DNA of 44,864 bases. Source: DSCS01 sp035391585. Its GTDB lineage: Bacteria; Macinerneyibacteriota; Macinerneyibacteria; Macinerneyibacteriales; DSCS01. The position numbers were made by a program, and so were the translations under genes. Below, one piece after another: positions 8,083 through 16,749 of the stretch. Under the pieces are notes generated by a model, which ran no database searches, was not told where the DNA came from, and saw only the letters and a list, made by a program, of their open reading frames with translations. The first letter of the stretch is position 1; each line of letters begins with the position of its first letter. The stretch lies in the NCBI GenBank assembly GCA_964574875.1, contig CAZNOX010000016.1, positions 1-44,864 of the forward strand, in the 5' to 3' direction.

Positions 8083-9260
8083 AGATCCTCTATATCATCA
8101 CGAAACTTGAACTCGGGGGGGCGCAGAAGGTCTGCCTGGCCCTGGCCCGGCATTTTGCCCGGGAGCATGATGTCTATGTGATGACCGGTCCCGGAGGAGA
8201 CCTCAACAGCGAGGCCCGGGAGTTCCTGGGTGAGCGTCTGGTCATCAATCCCTGGCTCAGGCGCCGTGTGAACCCGTATCATGATATCCGGGCTTATCTC
8301 TTCATCAAAAGGTTCATCAGGCAGCATGCCTTTGATATTGTCCATACCCATTCATCGAAAGCGGGGATCATCGGGCGCCAGGCGGCATTCCGGGCCCGGA
8401 CGCCCAGGATCTTTCACACGGTCCATGGTTTCCCCTTTAACCGTTTCCGGTCCTTTGCGGCCAACCTGGTCTATGTGACTTTGGAAAGGCTGTGTGCCCC
8501 GTTGACGGAGAAATTGATCTGTGTCACAGCGGAAGATGTCGCGTTGGGAAAGGAAAAGAGAGTGGGACGCCCCGGCCAGTATGTCGTCATCAGGGCGGCT
8601 GCAGACCTGGAGGCCTTCGGGTCGTATGAAGCTGATGACGGCCTCTTCCGGAAGACGTGGGAGATTTCTCCCGATGCTCCCGTCGTGGTTCAGGTCTCCT
8701 GTTTGAAACCCCAGAAGAACCCGGTGGATTTTGTGGACATCGCCGTGAAGGTGAACGAAAAACGCAGCCCGAAGGCCTGCTTTATCCTTATCGGAGACGG
8801 GATCCTTCGTGATGCCGTGGAGGAGCGGATCAGGACAGCGGGTGCTGCTCCAGTTGTCAGACTGGCCGGATGGCAGACGGATGTCCGCCCGTTTCTTGCT
8901 GCTGCGGATGTCGTGACGCTGACCTCTCTCTGGGAAGGCCTGCCCATCGCCATCATCGAAGCTTTTGCCATGAAGAAAAGTATGGTGGCCACGGCGATCA
9001 ACGGAAACCGTGAGGTGATCCGGCATGGAGAAAACGGTTATCTTTATGAACCCCGGGATATTGCAACAGCCGCGCGTTTCATCGGGGAGCTTCTTGATGA
9101 TCCCGGCAAAGGGAAGAGAATGGGAAAGGCCGGATATGAGAGGATTTTAAGGGACTTTTCAATAGAAAAGATGGTCGAAGACACGAAAAAGCTTTATTTT
9201 TCTCCGCCTGAGCGTCATACTTGTGATATTGACACTGATACAAACTGTGGTATAGTATAA
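8079..9260 (+). CDS. GT4-family glycosyltransferase
   Basis: Retaining GT-B glycosyltransferase of family 4, 393 residues. The N-terminal acceptor domain opens with ILYIITKLELGGAQKVCLALA, where the GGA loop is typical. The C-terminal donor domain begins near residue 195 and has the nucleotide-sugar signature SLWEGLPIAIIEAFA (the E-x7-E motif), then GNREVIRHGENGYL. It probably adds a sugar to a cell-surface polysaccharide or lipid; donor and acceptor are not readable. It overlaps ligA by four bases. The last codons run through a strong promoter for the next operon, so the extreme C-terminus (about 15 residues after the last family helix) may be under dual constraint. No other sugar-polymer genes are nearby. 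Confidence 0.9.
   Translation: MKILYIITKLELGGAQKVCLALARHFAREHDVYVMTGPGGDLNSEAREFLGERLVINPWLRRRVNPYHDIRAYLFIKRFIRQHAFDIVHTHSSKAGIIGRQAAFRARTPRIFHTVHGFPFNRFRSFAANLVYVTLERLCAPLTEKLICVTAEDVALGKEKRVGRPGQYVVIRAAADLEAFGSYEADDGLFRKTWEISPDAPVVVQVSCLKPQKNPVDFVDIAVKVNEKRSPKACFILIGDGILRDAVEERIRTAGAAPVVRLAGWQTDVRPFLAAADVVTLTSLWEGLPIAIIEAFAMKKSMVATAINGNREVIRHGENGYLYEPRDIATAARFIGELLDDPGKGKRMGKAGYERILRDFSIEKMVEDTKKLYFSPPERHTCDIDTDTNCGIV
9229..9256 (+). promoter_or_regulatory. Strong promoter inside the glycosyltransferase 3' end
   Basis: A perfect -35 box TTGACA (9229-9234) and -10 box TATAGT (9251-9256) are 16 bases apart, within the last ten codons of the glycosyltransferase gene. The promoter would drive the TPR-pilT operon beginning at 9283. 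Confidence 0.7.
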
Positions 9261-9282
9261 AGTAAAGAAAAGGAGAGCTGCC

Positions 9283-11265
9283 ATGGATTTCAAAAAGGAT
9301 ATCTATCAGGATCCGGATATCAAAAAATATGTCAAAATAATCGCTCGTGATCCCCGGACTTTTGCATCCCTGGCCAACGCCCTTCTCAATAAAGGTTATG
9401 TCGATGAAGCCATCAGTGTCTGTGAAGAGGGGCTGGAAGCTGATCCTGATTTTATCGCCGGCCGTGCTGTCCTGGGAAAGTGCTATGTGAAAGACGGGAA
9501 GATCGACAAGGCCCAGGAGGAGTTTGAAGCTATTCTGGAGCAGAACCATGATAATGTCGTGGCCCTCATCGGATTGGGGGAGATCTACTACTCCATGGAG
9601 GAGTACAGCGGAGCTCTGGAGATGTATGAGCGCCTTCTTTTCATCGATCCCATGAATGAAGAGTTCCAGGAGATGGTGGAAAAGATCAAAGGGCTGCAGA
9701 GCGGAGCTATCCCGGCTCCCTCCAGAGCGGAGACTCCCGTTGAAACCCCGGAAGGGGAGGGAGAAGAGGCCCCGGAGCCTTTTCAGGCAGAAGAGCCGTA
9801 CCCGGAGGAAGCCGCTCCCTCTTTTGACAGGGAGCCTGCTGCTGAAGAACCCCCGCCTGTCTCCCCCGGGGAGACCCTGGTCACGGCTGACAGCGTGGAT
9901 GCCCTTCTGAACCTTATCGGGGAGACTGTGGTCCGGGCCAGACATGTCCTGGAACGCGGTTTTGACGAAAGCAATCAGCTTCTCTTCAACCGGCTGGCTT
10001 CGGGGACGAACCGTTCTGTCTGGGAAGACGTGAACCGCCGACTGGACTCTTATTTGAGTCAAGAAGCTGACGAAGGGGAGATCGTTCCCATCGAACGGGG
10101 AGTCTCTCCTCATAAATCCGAAGAGATCGAGATCGACGGAACAGAAAATATCGGTATTGCCAGCAAACAGGAAGTGAAGATCGATCAGAATATTGTCTCC
10201 TATGACAGCATCGTCTCCAACGACCAGATCGCCTATGAAAGCGTGGCGAAAAACCACGAAGAGGATGAGGAGGCCGGAGTGCTTCCCGAAGAGGAGATCC
10301 CCGAGACGACTCTGAAAGGCGCTGATGCCCTGGATATGGACCTTGAGGAGAACGAAGGCGAGGGCGAAGAGAGCCTGATCCCGGAAAATGTCCTTGAAGA
10401 ACCGTTAACCGAAGAGCCTGCGTCTTCAGCAGAAGAGGAGGGGCTTTCTGTTCCTCCTTCTGAGCCGGAAGACGATCTGCAGGAGGAGATCCTCGACGCC
10501 GAAGAGGAGATCCTGGATGAAGAGGAGGGCCTTCTTGACGAGGGACTGGACGAGATCAGTGAGGAGCCGCCTGCCGGGCTCCCGGAAGAGGAGATCGAAC
10601 CCGGGCTTTCATCCGAGGCAACGGGAACAGATGCCGCCCCTGCTTTTGACAGTGAGGAGACTCTTTCCCCGGAGGAAGGAGACGGAGACTTCCGGGAGGA
10701 TTCCTATCCTTCCCTGGAAGAGGATGTCAGCCACCCCCAGGACCTGAACGCTCTTATGGCAGAAGCAGAGAAGAGCCTCTCCGGAGCAGGGATCGAGACA
10801 GATGAGGGGCTTGAAGACGACATTATGGACGAGCTGGAAGCCGAGACGAGGTCTCTGCAGGATGCCAAAAACCGTGAAGCCTTTTCAGGTGAATCTCTTG
10901 TCCATCTTGATGAAGAGAGTTCTCTCGCTGAGGGAGACAATGATAAATTTTCCGGCCATCAGGAGATCGATGTGGGTTCGATGGAGCCTTCCGGAGAACG
11001 GGAAGAGAGCAAATTTCAGGGGCACGATGAGCTGGAGATGACAGAAACAGCCATTCCCCGGCCCTCGGCTCCGCAGCCCTCTGCCCAGCAGATGGAACCG
11101 CCTTCCGACCTGGACCTGAAAGAGGAGCCTCTTACGGCCTCGATCCCGGAAACAGGGGAGATTTCCATTGACGAGACGCGAAAAGATAATGATAATGCTG
11201 ATGAGCTGGTCGATGCCGACGATGAAACGTTGGATGATATCGGAAAATGGCTCAATGACCTTTAA
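9283..11265 (+). CDS. Acidic TPR scaffold protein
   Basis: A 660-residue protein of unknown function. Residues 20-135 form about three tetratricopeptide repeats (ANALLNKGYVDEAISVCEEGLEADP is one), a fold that holds protein partners. A short helical segment follows around residues 205-260 (DALLNLIGETVVRARHVLERG). The rest is long, very acidic and probably disordered, rich in Glu and Pro. A short motif occurs twice near residues 552 and 578: KFSGHQEID and KFQGHDELE. The protein ends in a less acidic tail, DDIGKWLNDL, that could be a docking peptide. No signal peptide or membrane segment is seen, so it is probably cytoplasmic. It is first in the operon with the roadblock protein, EF-P, PilT and a second TPR protein, which suggests a scaffold for a motility or surface machine. 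Confidence 0.8.
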   Translation: MDFKKDIYQDPDIKKYVKIIARDPRTFASLANALLNKGYVDEAISVCEEGLEADPDFIAGRAVLGKCYVKDGKIDKAQEEFEAILEQNHDNVVALIGLGEIYYSMEEYSGALEMYERLLFIDPMNEEFQEMVEKIKGLQSGAIPAPSRAETPVETPEGEGEEAPEPFQAEEPYPEEAAPSFDREPAAEEPPPVSPGETLVTADSVDALLNLIGETVVRARHVLERGFDESNQLLFNRLASGTNRSVWEDVNRRLDSYLSQEADEGEIVPIERGVSPHKSEEIEIDGTENIGIASKQEVKIDQNIVSYDSIVSNDQIAYESVAKNHEEDEEAGVLPEEEIPETTLKGADALDMDLEENEGEGEESLIPENVLEEPLTEEPASSAEEEGLSVPPSEPEDDLQEEILDAEEEILDEEEGLLDEGLDEISEEPPAGLPEEEIEPGLSSEATGTDAAPAFDSEETLSPEEGDGDFREDSYPSLEEDVSHPQDLNALMAEAEKSLSGAGIETDEGLEDDIMDELEAETRSLQDAKNREAFSGESLVHLDEESSLAEGDNDKFSGHQEIDVGSMEPSGEREESKFQGHDELEMTETAIPRPSAPQPSAQQMEPPSDLDLKEEPLTASIPETGEISIDETRKDNDNADELVDADDETLDDIGKWLNDL

Positions 11266-11279
11266 GCTGAGGAGTTTGT

Positions 11280-11642
11280 ATGGATTATAAAGTGATGCTT
11301 GACGGAACATTAAAAAAGGTTGAAGGGGCCCTCACAGTCAGCTTTTGCGGAGTAGACGGCCTGGGGATCGCCAATTCCACCTATCCCGTGTTGCCGCCTA
11401 ATCTGGAGATCGGCGATGCACAAGTGGCCACTTTTATTGTGCATAAGAGGGATTCGCTCAAACAAATCGGCGTCGAAGGGTTTGTTGAGGATATTACCAT
11501 CGCCGGACGGTACGTCGTCCTGATCAGGATGGTCAGTGAAGACTATTTTGTGAGCATGATCTGTTCACAGCTGGTCAATGTCAAAAAAGCACGATACCAT
11601 CTCTATCTTCTGGCCGAACAGCTCAAGAGAGAGATCACATAG
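11280..11642 (+). CDS. Roadblock/LC7-like protein
   Basis: A 120-residue protein that looks like the roadblock/LC7 fold. It starts with a helix (LDGTLKKVEGAL) and a strand (TVSFCGVDGLGIANS, comparable to the usual acquired-DG pattern). A central helix-strand part follows (DSLKQIGVEGFVEDITIAGRYVVLIRMV), and it closes with a helix of the form VNVKKARYHLYLLAEQL. Bacterial relatives such as MglB form dimers and regulate small Ras-like GTPases or act as scaffold plates. No MglA-type GTPase is encoded in the window, so any partner is elsewhere. It lies 14 bases after the TPR gene, with a GAGGAG ribosome site, and 16 bases before efp. Assignment is from fold pattern, not a strong motif. Confidence 0.6.
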   Translation: MDYKVMLDGTLKKVEGALTVSFCGVDGLGIANSTYPVLPPNLEIGDAQVATFIVHKRDSLKQIGVEGFVEDITIAGRYVVLIRMVSEDYFVSMICSQLVNVKKARYHLYLLAEQLKREIT

Positions 11643-11658
11643 GAACCAAGGAGGAAAA

Positions 11659-12225
11659 ATGGCCATTATAGGGATCAATGATTTACGGAACGGAATGGCT
11701 CTTGAAAAGGACGGTAAGCTTTACTGGGTTGTCAAGGCTGAACATGTCAAGCCGGGAAAAGGAAATGCCTTCTGCAGAGCGAAATTGAAAGAAGTGGAAT
11801 CGGGCAAGACTGTGACTGAGACATTCAAGGCCGCAGACAAACTCAATGAAGTCCGTCTTGAGATGAAGGAGTGCCAGTACTTATATAATGATGAGCATAA
11901 TTTCTTTTTTATGAATATGGAGACTTTTGAACAGTTTGGTCTCTCATCCGACTCTCTCGAAGAAGAGAAGAAGTTCATGAAAGAGGATATGATCGTCTTT
12001 ATCCTTATGTACGGAGACAAGCCGGTGGGGATCAATCTTCCCAATTTCGTGGAGCTTCAGATCGTCGAGACTGAGCCTGCGATCAAAGGGGATACCGTCT
12101 CCGGGGCGACAAAGACTGCTGTCCTGGAAACGGGCCATGTCATTCAGGTGCCCCTGTTCGTCAACCAGGATGAAGTGATCAAAATCGACACACGGACCGG
12201 GGAGTATCTGGAAAGGGTCAAATAA
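11659..12225 (+). CDS. efp: Elongation factor P
   Basis: EF-P rescues ribosomes stalled on proline runs. The start was set at the ATG at 11659 because an AAGGAGGA ribosome site precedes it and the protein then has 188 residues, the usual length. Reading back to an upstream ATG at 11578 would add an unrelated tail inside the roadblock gene. The three beta-barrel domains are complete, and the tip loop PGKGNAF carries Lys34, the residue that some bacteria modify by beta-lysylation. No epmA is visible. The lysine aminomutase at 29036-30358 is full-length KamA rather than EpmB, so the modification state is unknown. The two neighbouring TPR proteins are proline-rich in places, a plausible but unproven reason for linkage. 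It overlaps pilT by one base (TAATG). Confidence 0.95.
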   Translation: MAIIGINDLRNGMALEKDGKLYWVVKAEHVKPGKGNAFCRAKLKEVESGKTVTETFKAADKLNEVRLEMKECQYLYNDEHNFFFMNMETFEQFGLSSDSLEEEKKFMKEDMIVFILMYGDKPVGINLPNFVELQIVETEPAIKGDTVSGATKTAVLETGHVIQVPLFVNQDEVIKIDTRTGEYLERVK

Positions 12226-13319
12226 TGCAGCTTTTTGACATGTTGCAGAAAATGGTCGAAAACGAGGCTTCCGACCTTCATTTCAAGGTGGGGAGTCCGC
12301 CCATGATGCGTCTGGATGGCGTCCTGCAGCCGGTGGGTGATTTCAAACTCTCACCTGAGCAGACCCTGGCCATTGCCAAGCAGTTCATGAACGATAACCA
12401 GTTTACCCGCTTCGAAGAGGAGCATGAGCTTGATTTTTCCGTGGGCATCAGGGGAATGGGCCGTTTCCGTATCAACTGCTTTATCGCCCGGGGGGCTGTC
12501 GCCATCGCCCTGCGGCGTATTTCCACCCAGATCCTCTCTATCGATGATCTCAATCTTCCCGACAAGCTGAAGGATATCGCCCTTCTGCCCCGGGGGATGG
12601 TCCTTGTGACAGGAACCACGGGAAGCGGAAAATCAACGACTCTGGCGGGGATGATCGATTTTATCAACTCCATGGAGCGTAAGCATATCATTACTGTCGA
12701 AGATCCCATCGAGTATCTTTTTTCCGATAAAAAAAGCATTGTCAACCAGAGGGAGATCGGATCGGATACGGAGAGTTTTTCTCAGGCCCTGAGACGTATT
12801 CTCCGTCAGGACCCCGATGTCATCATGATCGGAGAGATGAGGGATCTGGAGACGATTCAGACAGCTATCACAGCTGCCGATACCGGGCATCTCGTGATGA
12901 GCACCCTGCATACCACAAATGCCATGCAGACGATCAACAGGATCATTTCCCACTACCCGCCGCATCAGCATGATCAGATCAGAATTCAGCTGGCGTCCAC
13001 ACTCCAGGCCATCATCTCTCTCCGCCTGATCCCCAAAGCCACAGGCTTCGGACGGGTCCCGGCGGTGGAGATCCTTGTCAATACGCCCTATATTTCTGAA
13101 TTGATCACCGACCAGTCCCAGACTTTTCTTGTGTCAGAAGCCATTGAAAAGGGGGAGCAATACGGAATGCAAAGTTTCGACCAGTCGATCATGAAACTCT
13201 ACAAGAGCGGACTGATCACCCTGGAAGAGGCGCTGAAGCGGTGCAGCAATCCCGATGATTTCAAGCTGAAGATCCAGGGAATCGATTCGTCCAGCGTGTC
13301 CGATATGTGGAATATGTAG
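12225..13319 (+). CDS. pilT: PilT-family twitching motility ATPase
   Basis: Hexameric AAA-like ATPase that powers retraction of type IV pili at the inner membrane. The 364-residue protein has the N-terminal PAS-like domain (SDLHFKVGSPPMMRLDG), Walker A GTTGSGKST (about residues 130-138), the Asp box around TVEDPIEYLF, Walker B IMIGEMRD and the His box HLVMSTLHTTNA. The C-terminal part matches the PilT plan: SEAIEKGEQYGMQSFDQS, then LITLEEALKRCSNPDDF. The region equivalent to the PilT AIRNLIRE motif reads YISELITD, so that retraction-linked motif is changed. No pilin, PilB, PilC, PilM-Q or prepilin peptidase gene is in the window. It starts on the last base of the efp stop codon and lies 9 bases before the second TPR gene. 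Confidence 0.93.
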   Translation: MQLFDMLQKMVENEASDLHFKVGSPPMMRLDGVLQPVGDFKLSPEQTLAIAKQFMNDNQFTRFEEEHELDFSVGIRGMGRFRINCFIARGAVAIALRRISTQILSIDDLNLPDKLKDIALLPRGMVLVTGTTGSGKSTTLAGMIDFINSMERKHIITVEDPIEYLFSDKKSIVNQREIGSDTESFSQALRRILRQDPDVIMIGEMRDLETIQTAITAADTGHLVMSTLHTTNAMQTINRIISHYPPHQHDQIRIQLASTLQAIISLRLIPKATGFGRVPAVEILVNTPYISELITDQSQTFLVSEAIEKGEQYGMQSFDQSIMKLYKSGLITLEEALKRCSNPDDFKLKIQGIDSSSVSDMWNM

Positions 13320-13328
13320 GGGTGAGAA

Positions 13329-15911
13329 ATGGCTGCCGATCTCGATAAAAAACTGTTGCAAGTCTCTAAATTCATTCAAAAAGGGCAGCTTGAACGGGCC
13401 GTAAAAGAGTACCAGAAACTGGCCACTCTCCATAAAAGAGATCCCAAGATCCTCAACTCTCTGGGAGATACCTATATCAAGCTCAAACAGATCGACAACG
13501 CTCTCGGCGTGTTCAACGATGTTGCGGACAAATACATCAAAGACGGTTTTTATCCCAATGCCATTGCGATCTACAGAAAAATGCTCCGGTTCAAACCTGA
13601 TGAGATCGACGTCAAACTGAGACTGGCTGACCTTTATGTCAAAGTGGGGATGTTTTCCGATGCCGAGTTTTACTACAATCAGTTTGCCGACCATTTCGTG
13701 CATCGGGGAGAGATCATCAAGGCTATCCCGGCGTTTGAAAAGATCTGTTCCATCAACCCCGAAAATATCGAGCTCCGGAAGACTCTGGCCGGACTCTACT
13801 TCCGTGTGGAGAACATCGACAAGATGTTTGCCATGTATAAAGAGGTCTTTGATTACCTCATGGCAAAAAAGGACAACGACGGCCTGGCTGATGTCTTCAA
13901 CACCGTCACGGCAGTCTCCAATAAGAACAATCTTCTGACAAATCCCACCTACTTTACCATCTTTGAAGAGTATATCACCTATCTCTTCCGTATGAATGAA
14001 GGAAGCCTGGCCAAAAAGAGCGCCATGGATATGGCCGGAATCTATCTGGAGCTGGGAAATCCGCGGTGGGCCCAGGCGCTCTATAANNNNNNNNNNNNNN
14101 NNNNNNNNNNNNNNNNNNNNNNNNNNNNNNNNNNNNNNNNNNNNNNNNNNNNNNNNNNNNNNNNNNNNNNNNNNNNNNNNNNNNNNGCCGAGCCGGCCAT
14201 GGTGGAATCTCCTGAAGTGGAGACCCATGTCTACGGTGAAGAGGAGGCCGCAGAGGATATCAACATCTCTTTGGGGGATGTGGAGGTCTCTACAGGAGAA
14301 GAGTTCAAGGATAAACTCAAGTCTGTGGATCTCGGTGCCGAAGAGGAGGAGCCGGAGATCTCTGTGGAGATCGAAGGCGAAGAGTCAGAAGAGGCCCCCG
14401 GAGAGGCTGTGGCCGCCCCTGAGACGGCTGAGGCCGCTCCTGCTGTCACGGAGAAACAAGGATTTTTTGATGATGATGAAGAGATGAATATCGAGTTTGA
14501 GGTAGAAGTGGGCGCCGGGGGCAACATGGAAGTGAAAGAGAAACCGGCCCAGAAAGAAAATCTTGAGACAGCCCTGGCCGACATCTTTTCCCAGTACAGT
14601 GAAAAGCTGGGTGACCAGCAGAGCCTGTTGTCCAATATCAACGACCTGGACAGCGAAGAGTTCATCCCGTCAGTGGATGAGATCGTCAACACCTTTAAAA
14701 AGGGGCTTGAAGAGCAGCTGGGGGGAGATCCCCAGGCGCATTATGATATGGGGATCGCCTATAAAGAGATGGGACTCTATGACAGTGCCATCGGCGAATT
14801 CAGAAAGCTCTCCCTGCTCCCCCAGTACCGGTTCAAGAGCCTGAATCTCCTGGCTCAGACACTGGTGGAAAAGGGAGATTACCAGGAAGCTGTGGAAGAG
14901 TTTCTCGAAGTCCTTGAGGATGAAAACCTCACCGAAGAAGAGCGGGACGGGGTTCTCTACAATATCGTCGTCGCCTATTTCCGCGCAGAGCGGTATCCCG
15001 AAGCGTTTGATTACTACAACCGGATCAGCAGTCATCAGATCTTCAAAAAAGACGAACTGTTCAACGTGATCCGGAAAAAACTCCATACCCTCTTCCCGGA
15101 CGATATCAGGGAAGAGGAGGTGCCGGCGTCTGAAGGGGGTGTCGACTGGGGTGATGACGCCCCGCTCTCCATTGAACATGAAGAGAGTCCCTTTGCTGAC
15201 GTGACAGTGGATGAGGAGGAGAACGGGGAGAACGAACCCGTCCTCTCAGAAGAGGGGCGTCCTGAAACCTTACCCGCTGCGGGGATGGAGCATCTTCTTT
15301 CAGAACTTGAAGAGCTCAAGGACTCCGTGGCGACAAACGAGGACCTCATCAAGGATAACTCAGAACTCATCACCCTTCTGCTCCAGTCGCGGGAAGAGAC
15401 ACAGCAGTTAAAAAACGGATGGGAAGCTCTTGAGGAGAGGATCCGCACTCTTGAGACGCTGGACCAAAGACTGGAGGCCCTGGAAAAGCGCATGGATGAC
15501 CTTGAAGGGTCCCCGGGGGGGGGAGAGGGGGATGGAGAAGATGCCATTACCCTGGAAGAGAAACGTCTTCTTGTCAAAGATCTGAAAAATTTCAAAGAAG
15601 AGATCATGAGCCCCGATTTTCATGATGCTATGGACTTGATCAGGACTCTCTCCCGTGAAGGAGAATCGGGACTGCTGCACCGCATCATGGACGAAACGGC
15701 CTCCCTGCAGGAGAGCCTCTCAGAAACCCGGCCTGAAAAACAGAAGAAAAACAAGAAAGAACCCCCGCCTGAAGAGTCCACAGAACTCCTCCCTCCTGCG
15801 GATGAGGAGGAAAAGTTGCCCGGCCCGGGCGAACTGCTTGAACCTCCTCCCGGCGAAGACGAGCCGGAGGAAGAGGGTCAGGACGATGATGACAAGATCT
15901 CATATTTCTAA
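13329..15911 (+). CDS. Large TPR protein with acidic linker, interrupted by an N gap
   Basis: Predicted cytoplasmic scaffold; 860 codons are counted including 33-34 unknown ones. The N-terminal 250 residues are tetratricopeptide repeats (QKGQLERAVKEYQKLATLHKRDPKILNSLGDTYIKL type). After the N gap comes an acidic region, then a second repeat block starting at DPQAHYDMGIAYKEMGLYDSAIGEF, an acidic linker, a coiled coil (ALEERIRTLETLDQRLEALEKRMDDL type) and a very acidic tail ending DDDDKISYF. The frame is the same on both sides of the gap. A gap of exactly 100 N is usually a placeholder of unknown length, so the true protein may be longer, shorter, or even two proteins. It sits between pilT and the ExeA-like ATPase, all with short spacing. 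Confidence 0.75.
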   Translation: MAADLDKKLLQVSKFIQKGQLERAVKEYQKLATLHKRDPKILNSLGDTYIKLKQIDNALGVFNDVADKYIKDGFYPNAIAIYRKMLRFKPDEIDVKLRLADLYVKVGMFSDAEFYYNQFADHFVHRGEIIKAIPAFEKICSINPENIELRKTLAGLYFRVENIDKMFAMYKEVFDYLMAKKDNDGLADVFNTVTAVSNKNNLLTNPTYFTIFEEYITYLFRMNEGSLAKKSAMDMAGIYLELGNPRWAQALYXXXXXXXXXXXXXXXXXXXXXXXXXXXXXXXXXXAEPAMVESPEVETHVYGEEEAAEDINISLGDVEVSTGEEFKDKLKSVDLGAEEEEPEISVEIEGEESEEAPGEAVAAPETAEAAPAVTEKQGFFDDDEEMNIEFEVEVGAGGNMEVKEKPAQKENLETALADIFSQYSEKLGDQQSLLSNINDLDSEEFIPSVDEIVNTFKKGLEEQLGGDPQAHYDMGIAYKEMGLYDSAIGEFRKLSLLPQYRFKSLNLLAQTLVEKGDYQEAVEEFLEVLEDENLTEEERDGVLYNIVVAYFRAERYPEAFDYYNRISSHQIFKKDELFNVIRKKLHTLFPDDIREEEVPASEGGVDWGDDAPLSIEHEESPFADVTVDEEENGENEPVLSEEGRPETLPAAGMEHLLSELEELKDSVATNEDLIKDNSELITLLLQSREETQQLKNGWEALEERIRTLETLDQRLEALEKRMDDLEGSPGGGEGDGEDAITLEEKRLLVKDLKNFKEEIMSPDFHDAMDLIRTLSREGESGLLHRIMDETASLQESLSETRPEKQKKNKKEPPPEESTELLPPADEEEKLPGPGELLEPPPGEDEPEEEGQDDDDKISYF
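14087..14186. other. Assembly gap of exactly 100 N
   Basis: One hundred undetermined bases inside the second TPR gene. The round number suggests a scaffolding placeholder rather than a measured length. Low-complexity acidic codons downstream may have caused the break. Confidence 0.99.
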
Positions 15912-15923
15912 CAAGGGAGCGAT

Positions 15924-16748
15924 GTGAGTTACGAATCATTTTACGGGATGAAGGAGCCGCCTTTTTTCAACATTCCCGATGAACGGTACTTTTTTACCTA
16001 TCCCCAGAATGAGAAGGCCATCTTCAAGATCATTCATACGGTCAAGCGGAGGATGGGGCTGGCTGTGGTCACCGCGGGGATCGGGACAGGCAAGACCATG
16101 CTCAGCCGGAAGATCCTGGAGATGCTCAATAACGAGTTCTTCGAGACATCACTTATTGTCATGGTCCATAATCAGGTGGAACCCCTCTGGTTTCTCAGAA
16201 AGCTGGTGATCCAGTTTGGAGGAGACCCGGGTGATGCCGACAAGATGAAGCTTCTCAACATCCTCTATAAGCGGTTGATGGATGTCTCGGCTCAGGGGAA
16301 GATCCCTGTTGTGATGATCGATGAAGCCAACATGATCCAGAACAAGGAGTTTTTCGAAGAGATCCGAGGATTATTGAACTTTGAACATAAAACGGGGAAA
16401 CTCATCAATTTTGTCTTCTTCGGCCTGCCTGAACTGCGGGAAAACCTGCGGATGGATATGCCCCTGACCCAGCGAATTGCTACGGCCATCGAATTGCGCC
16501 CCATGGATGAGAAGACCACGATCCAGTATATCCGGCACCGTCTCATCGTGGCAGGAGCCAAGAGGATGATGTTTGACCAGGATGCCATTATGATGATCTA
16601 CAAATACTCCGGCGGGATCCCGCGGCTCATCAACACCATCGCTGACAATGCCCTTCTCGAAGGATTTATCGAGAAGACCGAAGTCATCAATAACCGTATT
16701 GTCAACAACACGCTGGTGGATCTGGGAATGATCACCACAGCGCGGTGA
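15924..16748 (+). CDS. ExeA/GspA-like AAA ATPase
   Basis: A 274-residue P-loop ATPase of the ExeA/GspA type, a family that helps secretion or surface machines assemble across the cell wall; some relatives are transposition helpers. Family opening YESFYGMKEPPFFNIPDERYF is at residues 3-23. Walker A is GIGTGKT (52-58), Walker B is VVMIDEAN near residue 130, and a winged lid ends in GGIPRLINTIADNALLEGF. The start is a GTG, because the ATG two bases earlier is out of frame and followed at once by a stop; an AAGGGAG ribosome site fits. Unlike GspA it has no membrane segment or peptidoglycan-binding tail. Beside pilT and TPR proteins, a role in pilus or envelope assembly is the natural guess. It is one base from the PHP gene. 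Confidence 0.85.
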   Translation: MSYESFYGMKEPPFFNIPDERYFFTYPQNEKAIFKIIHTVKRRMGLAVVTAGIGTGKTMLSRKILEMLNNEFFETSLIVMVHNQVEPLWFLRKLVIQFGGDPGDADKMKLLNILYKRLMDVSAQGKIPVVMIDEANMIQNKEFFEEIRGLLNFEHKTGKLINFVFFGLPELRENLRMDMPLTQRIATAIELRPMDEKTTIQYIRHRLIVAGAKRMMFDQDAIMMIYKYSGGIPRLINTIADNALLEGFIEKTEVINNRIVNNTLVDLGMITTAR

Positions 16749-16749
16749 C

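Noticed and set aside
9079..10257. Minus-strand open frame of 392 codons opposite the glycosyltransferase and TPR genes
   Set aside because: Antisense shadow of real genes with biased codons; no recognisable protein features.
11578..11658. Upstream in-frame extension of efp
   Set aside because: These codons lie in the roadblock gene, give no EF-P similarity, and the ATG at 11659 has a strong ribosome site and normal length.
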